This document shows, piece by piece, positions 1 to 5,251 of a stretch of 5,251 nucleotides of DNA. The stretch spans positions 1 to 5,251 of the forward strand of contig CAAFRK010000074.1 in the NCBI GenBank assembly GCA_900765235.1, in the 5' to 3' direction. The position numbers were made by a program, and so were the translations under genes. The notes beneath the pieces were generated by a model, which was not told the origin of the DNA, did not search any database, and saw only the letters and a list, made by a program, of their open reading frames with translations. This DNA is from an uncultured Veillonella sp. GTDB lineage: Bacteria; Bacillota_C; Negativicutes; Veillonellales; Veillonellaceae. Position 1 is the first letter of the stretch; every line of letters begins with the position of its first letter.

Positions 1-1556
1 ACAGGGTCTTTAATACAAATAACCGCTGCTAGTGTACCTCCAATAGCGAGGTAAATATGGGAAGATGAATTTGGTAAATTATTGAACTTTTCTTGTTCAT
101 CTGCAGGAATTTTTGTCTTTTCATCATCAAAGATGTAGTGAGCACTACCAATGCGTACACGGTAGCGACCAACTTTAGATGCAATACCATGAGCTACAAC
201 GTATTCTACGTCGGAGTGCATTTCCTTGTGAGGCAAGTCATGATCCTTAGCAGCGCGTACAATTGCTTTTGCCATGGAATGAGGGAAATGTTCCTCAATA
301 CATGCAGCTAATTTTAACATTTCATCTGCGTCATGACCATTAAATGGAATGATTTGTTCAAACTCAGGTTCTGCTTTTGTAAGAGTACCTGTTTTATCGA
401 ATACAATCATATCTGCTTGTGCAATTTGTTCTAAGAATTTACCACCTTTAACAGTGATACCGCGTTTAGATGCTTCTTGCATAGCGGAAAGTACTGCTAA
501 TGGAATGGATAATTTAAGAGCACAAGAGAAGTCAACCATAACGAAAGACAATGCTTTCATCACATTTCGAGTCAACAAATATGTTAAACCAGCACCAATA
601 AAGCTTATTGGAACTAATTTATCAGCCATGCGGTATGCTTGTTGTTCCATACCGGATTTCATTTGTTCAGACTCTTCAATGAGGTTAACGATTTTTTCGT
701 AACGAGATGTTTTGGATGTGCTACGTACTTCTACAATAGCTTTACCGTCTTCAACAACAGTACCCGCATATACAGAACTGTCTTGATCGCGACGAACCGC
801 TTCTGGTTCACCCGTCATGGAGCTTTCATTAACAAGAACAACACCATCGATAACGACGCCATCCAATGGAATCACTTCGCCTTGGCGAATAATGATTTTA
901 TCACCTGCCACAACTTCGTTAACTGGCTTGCTCACTTCAATGTCATCAACTAAAACCCATACTTTATCTACGTTCAAGGACATGCTTTGAGCGAGATTTA
1001 ATACGGATTTACGGTGAGTCCATTCTTCTAAGATATCACCAATACCTAATAGGTACATAACAGCGCCAGCTGTAGGGTAATCCTTTTGAAGTAATGCAGC
1101 ACCAATAGCTACACCATCAAGTACTTCGACAGTTAACTTACGTTGCCACAATGTTTTAATCGCTTTACCGATAAATTTAATACCATCAAACCAAGCCCAT
1201 GCAGCTGCAATAGGCGCAGGCAACACTGCTTTTTTACCTAAGTAAACTGCAGTGCGGTTGATCATCATTTCACGGTATTTTTTATTTACCAAGCGTGGTG
1301 AATATTCGTTCAAAGCAGGTGCTTCGGACAAGTTTAAATCGCGTAGACCTAGCACTGCTTCACGCACAGCATCAGAATCGCCAGTATGTTTAATGGCGAT
1401 TTGACTGCTACGAGTGTAGAAGGTTACATCTACAATTGCATCATTAAGGAGTAATGTATCCTCTACATAAGCTGCTTCAGCCTCTGTAAAGCGATGACCA
1501 GTTACCTTAACATGCAAGCGATTTCTGAGTTTTCGTACAACAGAAAATTGTAACAT
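1..1556 (-). CDS. P1B-type heavy-metal-transporting ATPase, N-terminal 518 residues (3' end outside window)
   Basis: The reading frame is open from ATG at 1556 to the window edge. The start follows AGAGGA by 8 nt and lies 16 bp after the upstream stop. Residues 1-75 resemble an HMA fold but have no Cys-x-x-Cys. Two hydrophobic stretches lie near 135-170. The actuator domain carries TGE at 248-250. Membrane helices follow at about 314-329 and 335-360; the second contains Ser344-Cys345-Ala346 and Pro352 (Cys-x6-Pro). The phosphorylation motif DKTGTLT is at 387-393, with Asp387 the acceptor. HFPHSMA around His426 corresponds to the nucleotide-binding His motif of P1B pumps. The visible part stops just after IKDP, before the GDGxND hinge. 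P1B ATPases move transition metals out of the cytosol at the cost of ATP. The usual Cys-Pro-Cys is Ser-Cys-Ala here, so the metal cannot be read from known copper or zinc/cadmium signatures. Its position after feoAB suggests iron, manganese or a related divalent metal (inference). Family assignment is firm; substrate is unknown. Confidence 0.93.
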   Translation of the reverse strand, partial: MLQFSVVRKLRNRLHVKVTGHRFTEAEAAYVEDTLLLNDAIVDVTFYTRSSQIAIKHTGDSDAVREAVLGLRDLNLSEAPALNEYSPRLVNKKYREMMINRTAVYLGKKAVLPAPIAAAWAWFDGIKFIGKAIKTLWQRKLTVEVLDGVAIGAALLQKDYPTAGAVMYLLGIGDILEEWTHRKSVLNLAQSMSLNVDKVWVLVDDIEVSKPVNEVVAGDKIIIRQGEVIPLDGVVIDGVVLVNESSMTGEPEAVRRDQDSSVYAGTVVEDGKAIVEVRSTSKTSRYEKIVNLIEESEQMKSGMEQQAYRMADKLVPISFIGAGLTYLLTRNVMKALSFVMVDFSCALKLSIPLAVLSAMQEASKRGITVKGGKFLEQIAQADMIVFDKTGTLTKAEPEFEQIIPFNGHDADEMLKLAACIEEHFPHSMAKAIVRAAKDHDLPHKEMHSDVEYVVAHGIASKVGRYRVRIGSAHYIFDDEKTKIPADEQEKFNNLPNSSSHIYLAIGGTLAAVICIKDP

Positions 1557-1572
1557 ATGTGCAATCCTCTAA

Positions 1573-1833
1573 TTATTTGTCTTCTTCAAAGATTTCTTCG
1601 TTGCGTGCTTCGTTGATTTCTTGAGCTTCTGCCAATACGTCAGATGCGGATGCTTGTACTTTTTCAGCTGTTTCTAATACAGTTTCTTTAGCGCGAAGGC
1701 CAGCTGCTACGATACCAGCATATACTTTTTTAGCATCTTTAGAAGTTAAAACTTTAAGACCTACAGTACCCAATGCAAGACCTGCTGCGAATAAGTTAGC
1801 GTTTTTAAGATTGTTTTGGTTGAAGTTGAACAT
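1573..1833 (-). CDS. Small single-span membrane protein, DUF6110-like
   Basis: This gene encodes 86 residues. I chose ATG at 1833 because AGAAAGGA lies 8 nt upstream. An in-frame ATG at 1914 would add 27 residues encoded by the intergenic hairpin and has no good ribosome binding site. Residues about 12-30 are a hydrophobic, Gly/Ala-rich stretch that could span the membrane. They are followed by Ser-Lys-Asp-Ala-Lys-Lys, an Ala-rich helix to about 60, and a highly acidic C-terminus (EEIFEEDK). There are no cysteines or histidines, so it is unlikely to bind metal by itself. From memory the layout, especially 'LTSKDAKKVY...LRAKE', matches DUF6110, small proteins encoded next to metal P-type ATPases. 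The ATPase start lies 16 bp downstream, so the two are almost certainly cotranscribed. A role as small subunit or regulator of the pump is inference; biochemical function is unknown. Confidence 0.85.
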   Translation of the reverse strand: MFNFNQNNLKNANLFAAGLALGTVGLKVLTSKDAKKVYAGIVAAGLRAKETVLETAEKVQASASDVLAEAQEINEARNEEIFEEDK

Positions 1834-1878
1834 AATAATATTCCTTTCTACTGAATATATATAAAAATTACTTACTAT

Positions 1879-1920
1879 ATTTGAAAAGAGGAGCCCATTA
1901 TAGAGACCCCTCATTCAAAT
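1879..1920 (-). terminator. Long hairpin with U run between the Cys-rich gene and the DUF6110-like gene
   Basis: Read on the minus strand, GAGGGGTCT (1912-1904) pairs with GGGCTCCTC (1896-1888) as a 9-bp stem with three G-U pairs and a 7-nt loop. TTTT follows directly. An outer 7-bp stem, ATTTGAA (1920-1914) with TTCAAAT (1885-1879), can close over it. The inner stem plus U run fits an intrinsic terminator 18 nt after the stop of the Cys-rich gene. Because the U run lies between the inner and outer arms, the structure could instead be a partial terminator, attenuator or mRNA-stabilising hairpin. Confidence 0.55.
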
Positions 1921-1925
1921 TCAGA
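1897..1925 (-). promoter_or_regulatory. Possible promoter for the DUF6110-like gene and the ATPase
   Basis: A perfect TATAAT lies at 1902-1897 on the minus strand, within the loop and closing bases of the intergenic hairpin. The -35 region at 17 bp spacing (1925-1920, TCTGAA) is a poor match and there is no TG extension. If used, transcription would start near 1890, giving a leader of about 57 nt before ATG 1833. It is offered because the preceding hairpin would otherwise reduce expression of the pump genes. The evidence is the -10 box alone. Confidence 0.25.
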
Positions 1926-1937
1926 ATTCGTATTAGC

Positions 1938-2144
1938 TTACTTAGCAGTACGTTTAATGCCTAGTGCTTTATTGGAACCATCACAGCTGCAGTTACCACC
2001 GCAACCAGAAGATTTTTTAGAGCCAGACTTGGAGCTACCGCCACCACAGCCACAGCCACCTTTACCAGACATTTGTTTGTAAAATTTATTACCGATATAA
2101 GCTAATGCTAATACAACTATGAGTCCTATAACAAGATTATCCAT
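1938..2144 (-). CDS. FeoB-associated cysteine-rich membrane protein
   Basis: This gene encodes 68 residues. ATG 2144 is preceded by AAAGAGG at 7 nt. The N-terminal residues 4-18 form one hydrophobic membrane segment with almost no preceding sequence. A short basic linker (Lys20, Lys23, Lys28) follows, then a Gly/Ser/Lys-rich tail with five cysteines at 31, 33, 48, 52 and 54, arranged Cys-Gly-Cys and Cys-x3-Cys-x-Cys. The tail is probably cytosolic by the positive-inside rule. Architecture, size and position directly after feoB match the family annotated as FeoB-associated Cys-rich membrane protein. Such proteins are thought to assist ferrous iron transport, perhaps by binding iron at the cytosolic mouth of FeoB or as a FeoC-like partner, but the mechanism is not established. 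Here it has its own predicted Fur-controlled promoter and is separated from feoB by a hairpin, so it need not be produced in step with FeoB. Confidence 0.88.
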   Translation of the reverse strand: MDNLVIGLIVVLALAYIGNKFYKQMSGKGGCGCGGGSSKSGSKKSSGCGGNCSCDGSNKALGIKRTAK

Positions 2145-2245
2145 TATTATGCCTCTTTCTCAATATCTACTAAATTATAATATGTGTATTAGTGATAAAT
2201 AAGATAAAAGCAATATCTAAAGGATATTTCCCTTTTCTCATTATC

Positions 2246-2274
2246 ATTTAACCACGAATATTGATAATTATCAA
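2246..2274 (-). promoter_or_regulatory. Promoter of the Cys-rich membrane protein gene
   Basis: On the minus strand TTGATA (2274-2269, five of six to consensus) is followed after 17 bp by TTAAAT (2251-2246, four of six). TGG immediately before it gives an extended -10. Predicted transcription start is near 2239, with a leader of about 95 nt. The -35 box lies inside a Fur-like palindrome. Confidence 0.6.
2261..2274. promoter_or_regulatory. Fur-like operator over the -35 box
   Basis: TTGATAATTATCAA is a perfect 14-bp palindrome built from GATAAT-type Fur half-sites. Its half-sites overlap more tightly than in the classical 7-1-7 arrangement. It covers the -35 hexamer of the predicted promoter, as expected for iron-dependent repression. 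A further TGATAATGAG (minus strand, 2246-2237) begins at the last base of the -10 and could extend the operator. Confidence 0.55.
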
Positions 2275-2337
2275 GTATTATTTTTAAATTACTTATAACA
2301 AAATCGCATTTTTTTTATTCATTTTTGTTTAAAGAAT

Positions 2338-2370
2338 CTAAAAGTGGCTAAACTCTCCTATTTAGCGACT
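2338..2370 (-). terminator. Intrinsic terminator after feoB
   Basis: Read on the minus strand, GTCGCTAAA (2369-2361) pairs with TTTAGCCAC (2352-2344) around an 8-nt loop. The stem is 9 bp with one C-C mismatch, and a further A-U pair closes the base. TTTT at 2343-2340 follows. It starts 6 bp after the feoB stop. The U run is short, so some read-through into the Cys-rich gene is possible. Confidence 0.6.
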
Positions 2371-2375
2371 CTAGA

Positions 2376-4748
2376 TTAGAAACCTAATGCGCGACCTATG
2401 TTATAGAAGATGAAACATGCAATCCATGCAAATGTATTTTCATAGAAGAACATGAATGCAACCCATTTCCAAGAACCTGTTTCACGTTTGATAACAGCTA
2501 AAGTTGCCAAACAAGGTGGGTAAATTAATACGAACAACATCATTGTTAATGCAATCAATGGTGAGAAGTGTAGATCATTTTGTAAGTAATCAGTCAATGG
2601 AGCTGGATTTTTATCATCACCACCTACTGCATATACTGTACCCAATGTAGAAATTACTACCTCTTTAGCCGCTAAACCAGCTACGAGAGATAAGCCCATT
2701 TTCCAGTCGAAGCCCAATGGTTCTAGCACTGGGTTGATAGCTTTACCAAAGGATGCTGCATATGATTGTTCAATTTTTTCAGAAGCTTGTTCTTTATCAA
2801 GTTTGTCATTTTCAGCATCTAGGTTAGCACTGTTTTTGTACATTGCCCATGCTGCTGGGAACAAGTCTTTATTTTCATCTTTAATATCATTGAATAATTC
2901 AGGTGCTTCAGAATCATCCTCTACTGCAACTTCAGGTTCATCTTCTCCTGCTTGCTTAGCAGCATCAGTAGCATCTTGTACAGTAGATTTCATATCTTCT
3001 ACAATTTTATCAACTGCCTCTTTTTGATCATCTGTAGTAATACCAAATTGAGCTAATGTAGCAGCATCTTTTACTTCATACTCTTGAGCAACTTGTTCTT
3101 TCACTGCATCATAATCTTTGGAGTATTCAACATCCATTGGGTACGCAGTGATGAACCAAATCAAGATGGAAGCAGCCATAATGAAAGTACCAGCTTTAAT
3201 GATGTACAATTTAGCACGTTCGTACATGTGCATCCATGTAGCTTTCAATGTAGGCAAATGATATGGAGGTAATTCCATTACAAATGGTTCAGCTTCACCA
3301 GCAAATAAGAACTTACGGAAGATTTTTGCAAAGATAATACCGAAGATGATACCCAAGAAGTATACAGAGAATACAACTAAAGTACTATCCCAACCATTTG
3401 GGAAAAATGCATTTGCAAATAAGATATATACCGGTAAACGAGCAGAACAGCTCATGAATGGTGTAATCAAGATTGTAACCATTCGATCCTTATAGTTATC
3501 AAGGATACGAGCGCCCATTACAGATGGTACGGAACAACCGAAACCTAAAAGCAACGGAATAAAGGATTTACCATGCAAACCACAAGCGCGCATTACACGG
3601 TCAATAACGAAGGCTGCACGAGCCATGTAACCAGTATCTTCCAAGAAAGAAATGCCAAGGAAGAGTAATAAAATTAATGGTAAGAATGAAAGTACCGCAC
3701 CTACGCCGGCAATAATACCATCAGATACGAGTGACTGTAATTGGCCCTCTGGAATAGTCTGAACCGCATAAGCTTGTAATGCAGCGAAACCATCCTCGAT
3801 CCAACCTTGAGGAATACCACCAACGAAGTTAACGAACGCAAACAATAAGTACATAACAACCATGAAGATTGGTAAGCCCCAAATTCGATGCGTTAAGATT
3901 TTGTCATAACGGTCAGAGCGTGTTTCCAATTGAGTTGGCGCTTGTGTTAAACATGTATTATATACTTCTACTGCAAAGCGGTGACGATATTCTTGGAAGA
4001 CAATATCAAGATCAACTTGATCCTTAATTTCTTCACGAATAGCTTCAGCCTTTTGAATAACAGCTTCCGTATTATCAAAGCGCATAACTTTGCCAATAAC
4101 GTCAGCATCTTTTTCTAACAACTTAACAGCAATCCAACGAAGTGGATATGTAACAGTGCCCGCTTGTTTTAGCAATTCTACAAGCTCACTAATTTTACCT
4201 TCTAACAAATCACCATAGTTAATTGTTACACCAGGAGCTTTTTGAGAAGCAGCTACACTAATTGTTGCTTCTAACAAGTCTTTTGTACCAATGTTTGTAC
4301 GACCTACTGTGCTAACAATTGTAGCCCCTGTCATTTCTGCCATTTTTTTTAGGTCGTATTTGATGCCCATTTCTTCAGCAACGTCAGCCATGTTTAGAGC
4401 AATAACCATTGGCTTTTCAAGTTCCAATAATTGTGCAGCTAAATATAAGTTACGTTCCAAGTTAGATGCATCAAGAACATTAACAATAACATCTGGGTTA
4501 TCATTTACGATAACATTACGCGCTACTAACTCATCCAAGGAACGTGCAGTTAAGCTATATGTACCTGGTAAGTCAATAAACAATAACTCATGGCCATCAA
4601 ATTTCGTATGGCCTTCCTTTTTTTCTACTGTAACGCCGGCATAGTTACCAACGTGTTGCTTCGCCCCTGTGATATTGTTAAACATTGTAGTTTTACCACA
4701 GTTAGGGTTACCTGCTAAGGCAATGCGAATTTGCCCATTTTCTGCCAT
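2376..4748 (-). CDS. feoB: Ferrous iron transport protein B (FeoB)
   Basis: This gene encodes 790 residues, a membrane Fe(II) importer with a cytosolic G domain. ATG 4748 follows AGGAGG at 5 nt, and that site overlaps the feoA stop. The G domain (about 7-165) shows G1 GNPNCGKT 13-20, switch I Thr40, G3 DLPG 59-62, G4 NMAD 119-122 and a G5-like Ser-Thr-Val near 146. A helical linker of the GDI type follows to about 285. Membrane segments begin near 290. The first gate motif GFGCSVP is at 402-408 (Cys405) and the second, YPPCLATLA, has Cys746. Both cysteines are conserved family features of the iron path. The membrane helix ending near 537 is followed by an insertion at 539-661, 123 residues with 36 Asp/Glu and 13 Lys, where E. 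coli FeoB has under 20. The domain order is intact and no frameshift is seen. It is coupled to feoA and very probably under Fur control. Confidence 0.98.
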   Translation of the reverse strand: MAENGQIRIALAGNPNCGKTTMFNNITGAKQHVGNYAGVTVEKKEGHTKFDGHELLFIDLPGTYSLTARSLDELVARNVIVNDNPDVIVNVLDASNLERNLYLAAQLLELEKPMVIALNMADVAEEMGIKYDLKKMAEMTGATIVSTVGRTNIGTKDLLEATISVAASQKAPGVTINYGDLLEGKISELVELLKQAGTVTYPLRWIAVKLLEKDADVIGKVMRFDNTEAVIQKAEAIREEIKDQVDLDIVFQEYRHRFAVEVYNTCLTQAPTQLETRSDRYDKILTHRIWGLPIFMVVMYLLFAFVNFVGGIPQGWIEDGFAALQAYAVQTIPEGQLQSLVSDGIIAGVGAVLSFLPLILLLFLGISFLEDTGYMARAAFVIDRVMRACGLHGKSFIPLLLGFGCSVPSVMGARILDNYKDRMVTILITPFMSCSARLPVYILFANAFFPNGWDSTLVVFSVYFLGIIFGIIFAKIFRKFLFAGEAEPFVMELPPYHLPTLKATWMHMYERAKLYIIKAGTFIMAASILIWFITAYPMDVEYSKDYDAVKEQVAQEYEVKDAATLAQFGITTDDQKEAVDKIVEDMKSTVQDATDAAKQAGEDEPEVAVEDDSEAPELFNDIKDENKDLFPAAWAMYKNSANLDAENDKLDKEQASEKIEQSYAASFGKAINPVLEPLGFDWKMGLSLVAGLAAKEVVISTLGTVYAVGGDDKNPAPLTDYLQNDLHFSPLIALTMMLFVLIYPPCLATLAVIKRETGSWKWVAFMFFYENTFAWIACFIFYNIGRALGF
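2766..3134 (-). other. Acidic insertion segment within FeoB (residues 539-661)
   Basis: This in-frame part of feoB encodes a hydrophilic stretch between two membrane segments. It contains 36 acidic residues, 13 lysines, no arginine and no cysteine. The first half looks helical, the centre (around residues 601-618) is an Asp/Glu cluster, and a short hydrophobic patch LFPAAWAMY lies near 629-637. Downstream the standard FeoB sequence resumes at Ser662-Tyr-Ala-Ala-Ser-Phe-Gly-Lys. By the usual topology the segment would lie outside the cytoplasm (inference). Confidence 0.75.
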
Positions 4749-4757
4749 GTGAACCTC

Positions 4758-4991
4758 CTATTGAACCTCTACATCAATCATGCCAGCTTCGCTTGTACGA
4801 AGTGCTAATTCAAAGTTTTTTACTTTGATTTCCACCGGATCACCCAAAGGGGCAAACTTCATAACATGGATTTTTGTACCATTTACAAGACCCATGTCAA
4901 TTAGACGATGCTTAACATTGCCACTGCCATGTAGTGCAACAATAAGACCAGACTCACCTGGTTTCATGTCTTTTAACTTTTTGATAGCCAT
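4758..4991 (-). CDS. feoA: Ferrous iron transport protein A (FeoA)
   Basis: This gene encodes 77 residues, a small cytosolic protein of SH3-like fold that is required for full FeoB activity and is thought to act on the FeoB G domain. I chose ATG 4991 because AGGAGG lies 6 nt upstream and the protein then begins MAIKKLKDMKPGE, the usual FeoA opening. An in-frame ATG at 5036 would add 15 residues across the ribosome binding site and is rejected. Family features seen are the early Lys-Pro-Gly turn, the 'RLIDMGLVNGTKIHV' core (residues 29-43), 'APLGDPVEIKV' (47-57) and 'FELALRTSEA' (60-69). Length is typical for a free-standing FeoA. The stop TAG lies inside the feoB Shine-Dalgarno and 9 bp separate the genes, so feoA and feoB form one transcript with probable translational coupling. 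Confidence 0.96.
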   Translation of the reverse strand: MAIKKLKDMKPGESGLIVALHGSGNVKHRLIDMGLVNGTKIHVMKFAPLGDPVEIKVKNFELALRTSEAGMIDVEVQ

Positions 4992-5022
4992 ACGACACCT
5001 CCTAATTATTGTACCTAACAAC

Positions 5023-5033
5023 CTCATATTAAA
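5023..5033. repeat. Copy of CTCATATTAAA in the feoA leader
   Basis: This 11-bp sequence is identical to 5149-5159 within the large palindrome upstream of the promoter. A shorter CTCATAT also occurs at 5130-5136. In the feoA transcript this copy lies about 32 nt before the start codon. It may be a second half-site for a regulator that binds the palindrome, or chance in AT-rich DNA. Confidence 0.4.
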
Positions 5034-5069
5034 CACACCAAATAATAATGCGTATTAATATCTTAAATT

Positions 5070-5097
5070 ATTATAACAAAGAAATCATTAATTTCAA
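5070..5097 (-). promoter_or_regulatory. feoAB promoter
   Basis: On the minus strand TTGAAA (5097-5092, five of six) and a perfect TATAAT (5075-5070) are spaced 16 bp, with a TGT extension before the -10. Predicted transcription start is near 5063, giving a leader of about 72 nt before feoA. It is the best promoter in the window. Confidence 0.75.
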
Positions 5098-5109
5098 CAA
5101 TTATTATCA
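5095..5109. promoter_or_regulatory. Fur-like operator at the feoAB promoter
   Basis: On the minus strand TGATAAT-A-ATTGTTG matches the 7-1-7 Fur box (TGATAAT-n-ATTATCA) at 11 of 14 positions, with the left arm perfect. It overlaps the first bases of the -35 box, a position suited to repression when iron is plentiful. Confidence 0.55.
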
Positions 5110-5146
5110 TTTTTTTGGTAATTTTCTATCTCATATATATATTTTT

Positions 5147-5167
5147 TTCTCATATTAAATATGAGAA
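5147..5167. repeat. Perfect 21-bp palindrome upstream of the feoAB promoter
   Basis: The arms TTCTCATATT (5147-5156) and AATATGAGAA (5158-5167) are exact inverted copies around A5157. It lies 50 bp upstream of the -35 box. A run of seven T (5142-5148) overlaps its left end. It could be an operator for a dimeric regulator or a hairpin at the end of an upstream transcript. The stem is too AT-rich for a strong terminator, so an operator seems likelier. Confidence 0.6.
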
Positions 5168-5180
5168 TTATTTTATCATT

Positions 5181-5203
5181 AATCAAAATAAACCCTGTAG
5201 GGT
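5181..5203 (-). terminator. Possible weak terminator of an upstream minus-strand gene
   Basis: Read on the minus strand, ACCC and GGGT (5203-5192) form a 4-5 bp stem with a very small loop, followed by TTATTTTGATT. An A run (AAAAA) precedes it. It is the only GC-rich spot in this region, but the stem is short. Confidence 0.3.
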
Positions 5204-5211
5204 ATAGCTTT

Positions 5212-5250
5212 TTATGAACCAATATAAATCATAATTGCTTCACCAAATAA
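5212..5250 (-). CDS. Possible 3' end of an upstream gene (12 codons)
   Basis: From the right edge one minus-strand frame is open for 12 codons (LFGEAIMIYIGS) and ends with TAA at 5214-5212, followed by the short GC-rich hairpin. A stop followed by a hairpin is what a gene end looks like, but 12 codons carry no family signal and chance open frames of this length are common. Confidence 0.2.
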   Translation of the reverse strand, partial: LFGEAIMIYIGS

Positions 5251-5251
5251 G

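Noticed and set aside
93..953. Plus-strand open frames opposite the ATPase gene
   Set aside because: They lie wholly antisense to a gene with clear P-type ATPase motifs and show no family signal.
1834..1914. 27-residue N-terminal extension of the DUF6110-like protein from ATG 1914
   Set aside because: It would translate the intergenic hairpin, has no good ribosome binding site, and ATG 1833 has a well-placed AGAAAGGA and family-like start.
2174..2179. TATAAT on the minus strand 30 bp before the Cys-rich gene
   Set aside because: No acceptable -35 box lies at 16-18 bp, and the promoter at 2246-2274 is better in every element.
2222..2238. Small hairpin AAAGG/CCTTT in the leader of the Cys-rich gene, considered as a riboswitch or attenuator
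   Set aside because: A 5-bp stem without further structure or a U run does not support a riboswitch.
2734..3272. Plus-strand Ser-rich open frame and its neighbour opposite the FeoB insertion
   Set aside because: The serine richness is the antisense image of the acidic codons in feoB, and there is no ribosome binding site or promoter.
4992..5036. 15-residue N-terminal extension of FeoA from ATG 5036
   Set aside because: The extension covers the AGGAGG that serves ATG 4991, and FeoA proteins normally begin near MAIKKLKDMKPGE.
4291..5058. Plus-strand open frames opposite feoB and feoA
   Set aside because: They are antisense to well-supported genes with conserved motifs and have no sign of their own expression.
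1..5251. CRISPR array, tRNA, rRNA or insertion sequence
   Set aside because: No spaced repeats, tRNA-like cloverleaf, rRNA segments, transposase motifs or terminal inverted repeats were seen.

Overview
The window is an AT-rich, single-direction (minus strand) iron-transport locus. Read in the direction of transcription, right to left, it holds feoA, feoB, a gene for a tiny cysteine-rich membrane protein of the FeoB-associated type, a gene for a small DUF6110-like membrane protein, and the first 518 codons of a P1B-type metal-transporting ATPase that runs off the left edge. No plus-strand gene is convincing; plus-strand open frames lie opposite these genes. Strong AGGAGG-type ribosome binding sites, low GC and the protein types point to a Firmicute. 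The combination looks most like a Negativicute such as Veillonella, but this is inference from sequence character, not a database match.

Right part (about 4992-5251): a non-coding, very AT-rich regulatory region. It has a good sigma-70-type promoter for feoAB, a Fur-like operator over its -35 box, and further upstream a perfect 21-bp palindrome whose 11-bp core is repeated in the feoA leader. At the far edge there may be the last codons and a weak terminator of an upstream minus-strand gene.

Middle (2376-4991): feoA and feoB are 9 bp apart, and the feoB Shine-Dalgarno overlaps the feoA stop, so translation is probably coupled. FeoB carries the G-protein motifs and both gate-motif cysteines, but it also has an unusual acidic insertion of about 120 residues between two membrane segments. 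A hairpin with a short U run follows feoB.

Left part (1-2340): a second promoter, again with a Fur-like palindrome over the -35 box, drives the Cys-rich membrane protein gene. A strong hairpin with an embedded TATAAT separates that gene from the DUF6110-like gene and the ATPase, which are 16 bp apart and probably cotranscribed. The ATPase has a degenerate N-terminal HMA-like domain without Cys-x-x-Cys and a Ser-Cys-Ala in place of Cys-Pro-Cys in its metal-binding membrane helix.

Working model (inference): FeoA/FeoB import ferrous iron under Fur-type control. The Cys-rich protein is an accessory at the membrane. The neighbouring ATPase with its small partner handles the same or a related divalent metal, possibly as an efflux or balancing pump.
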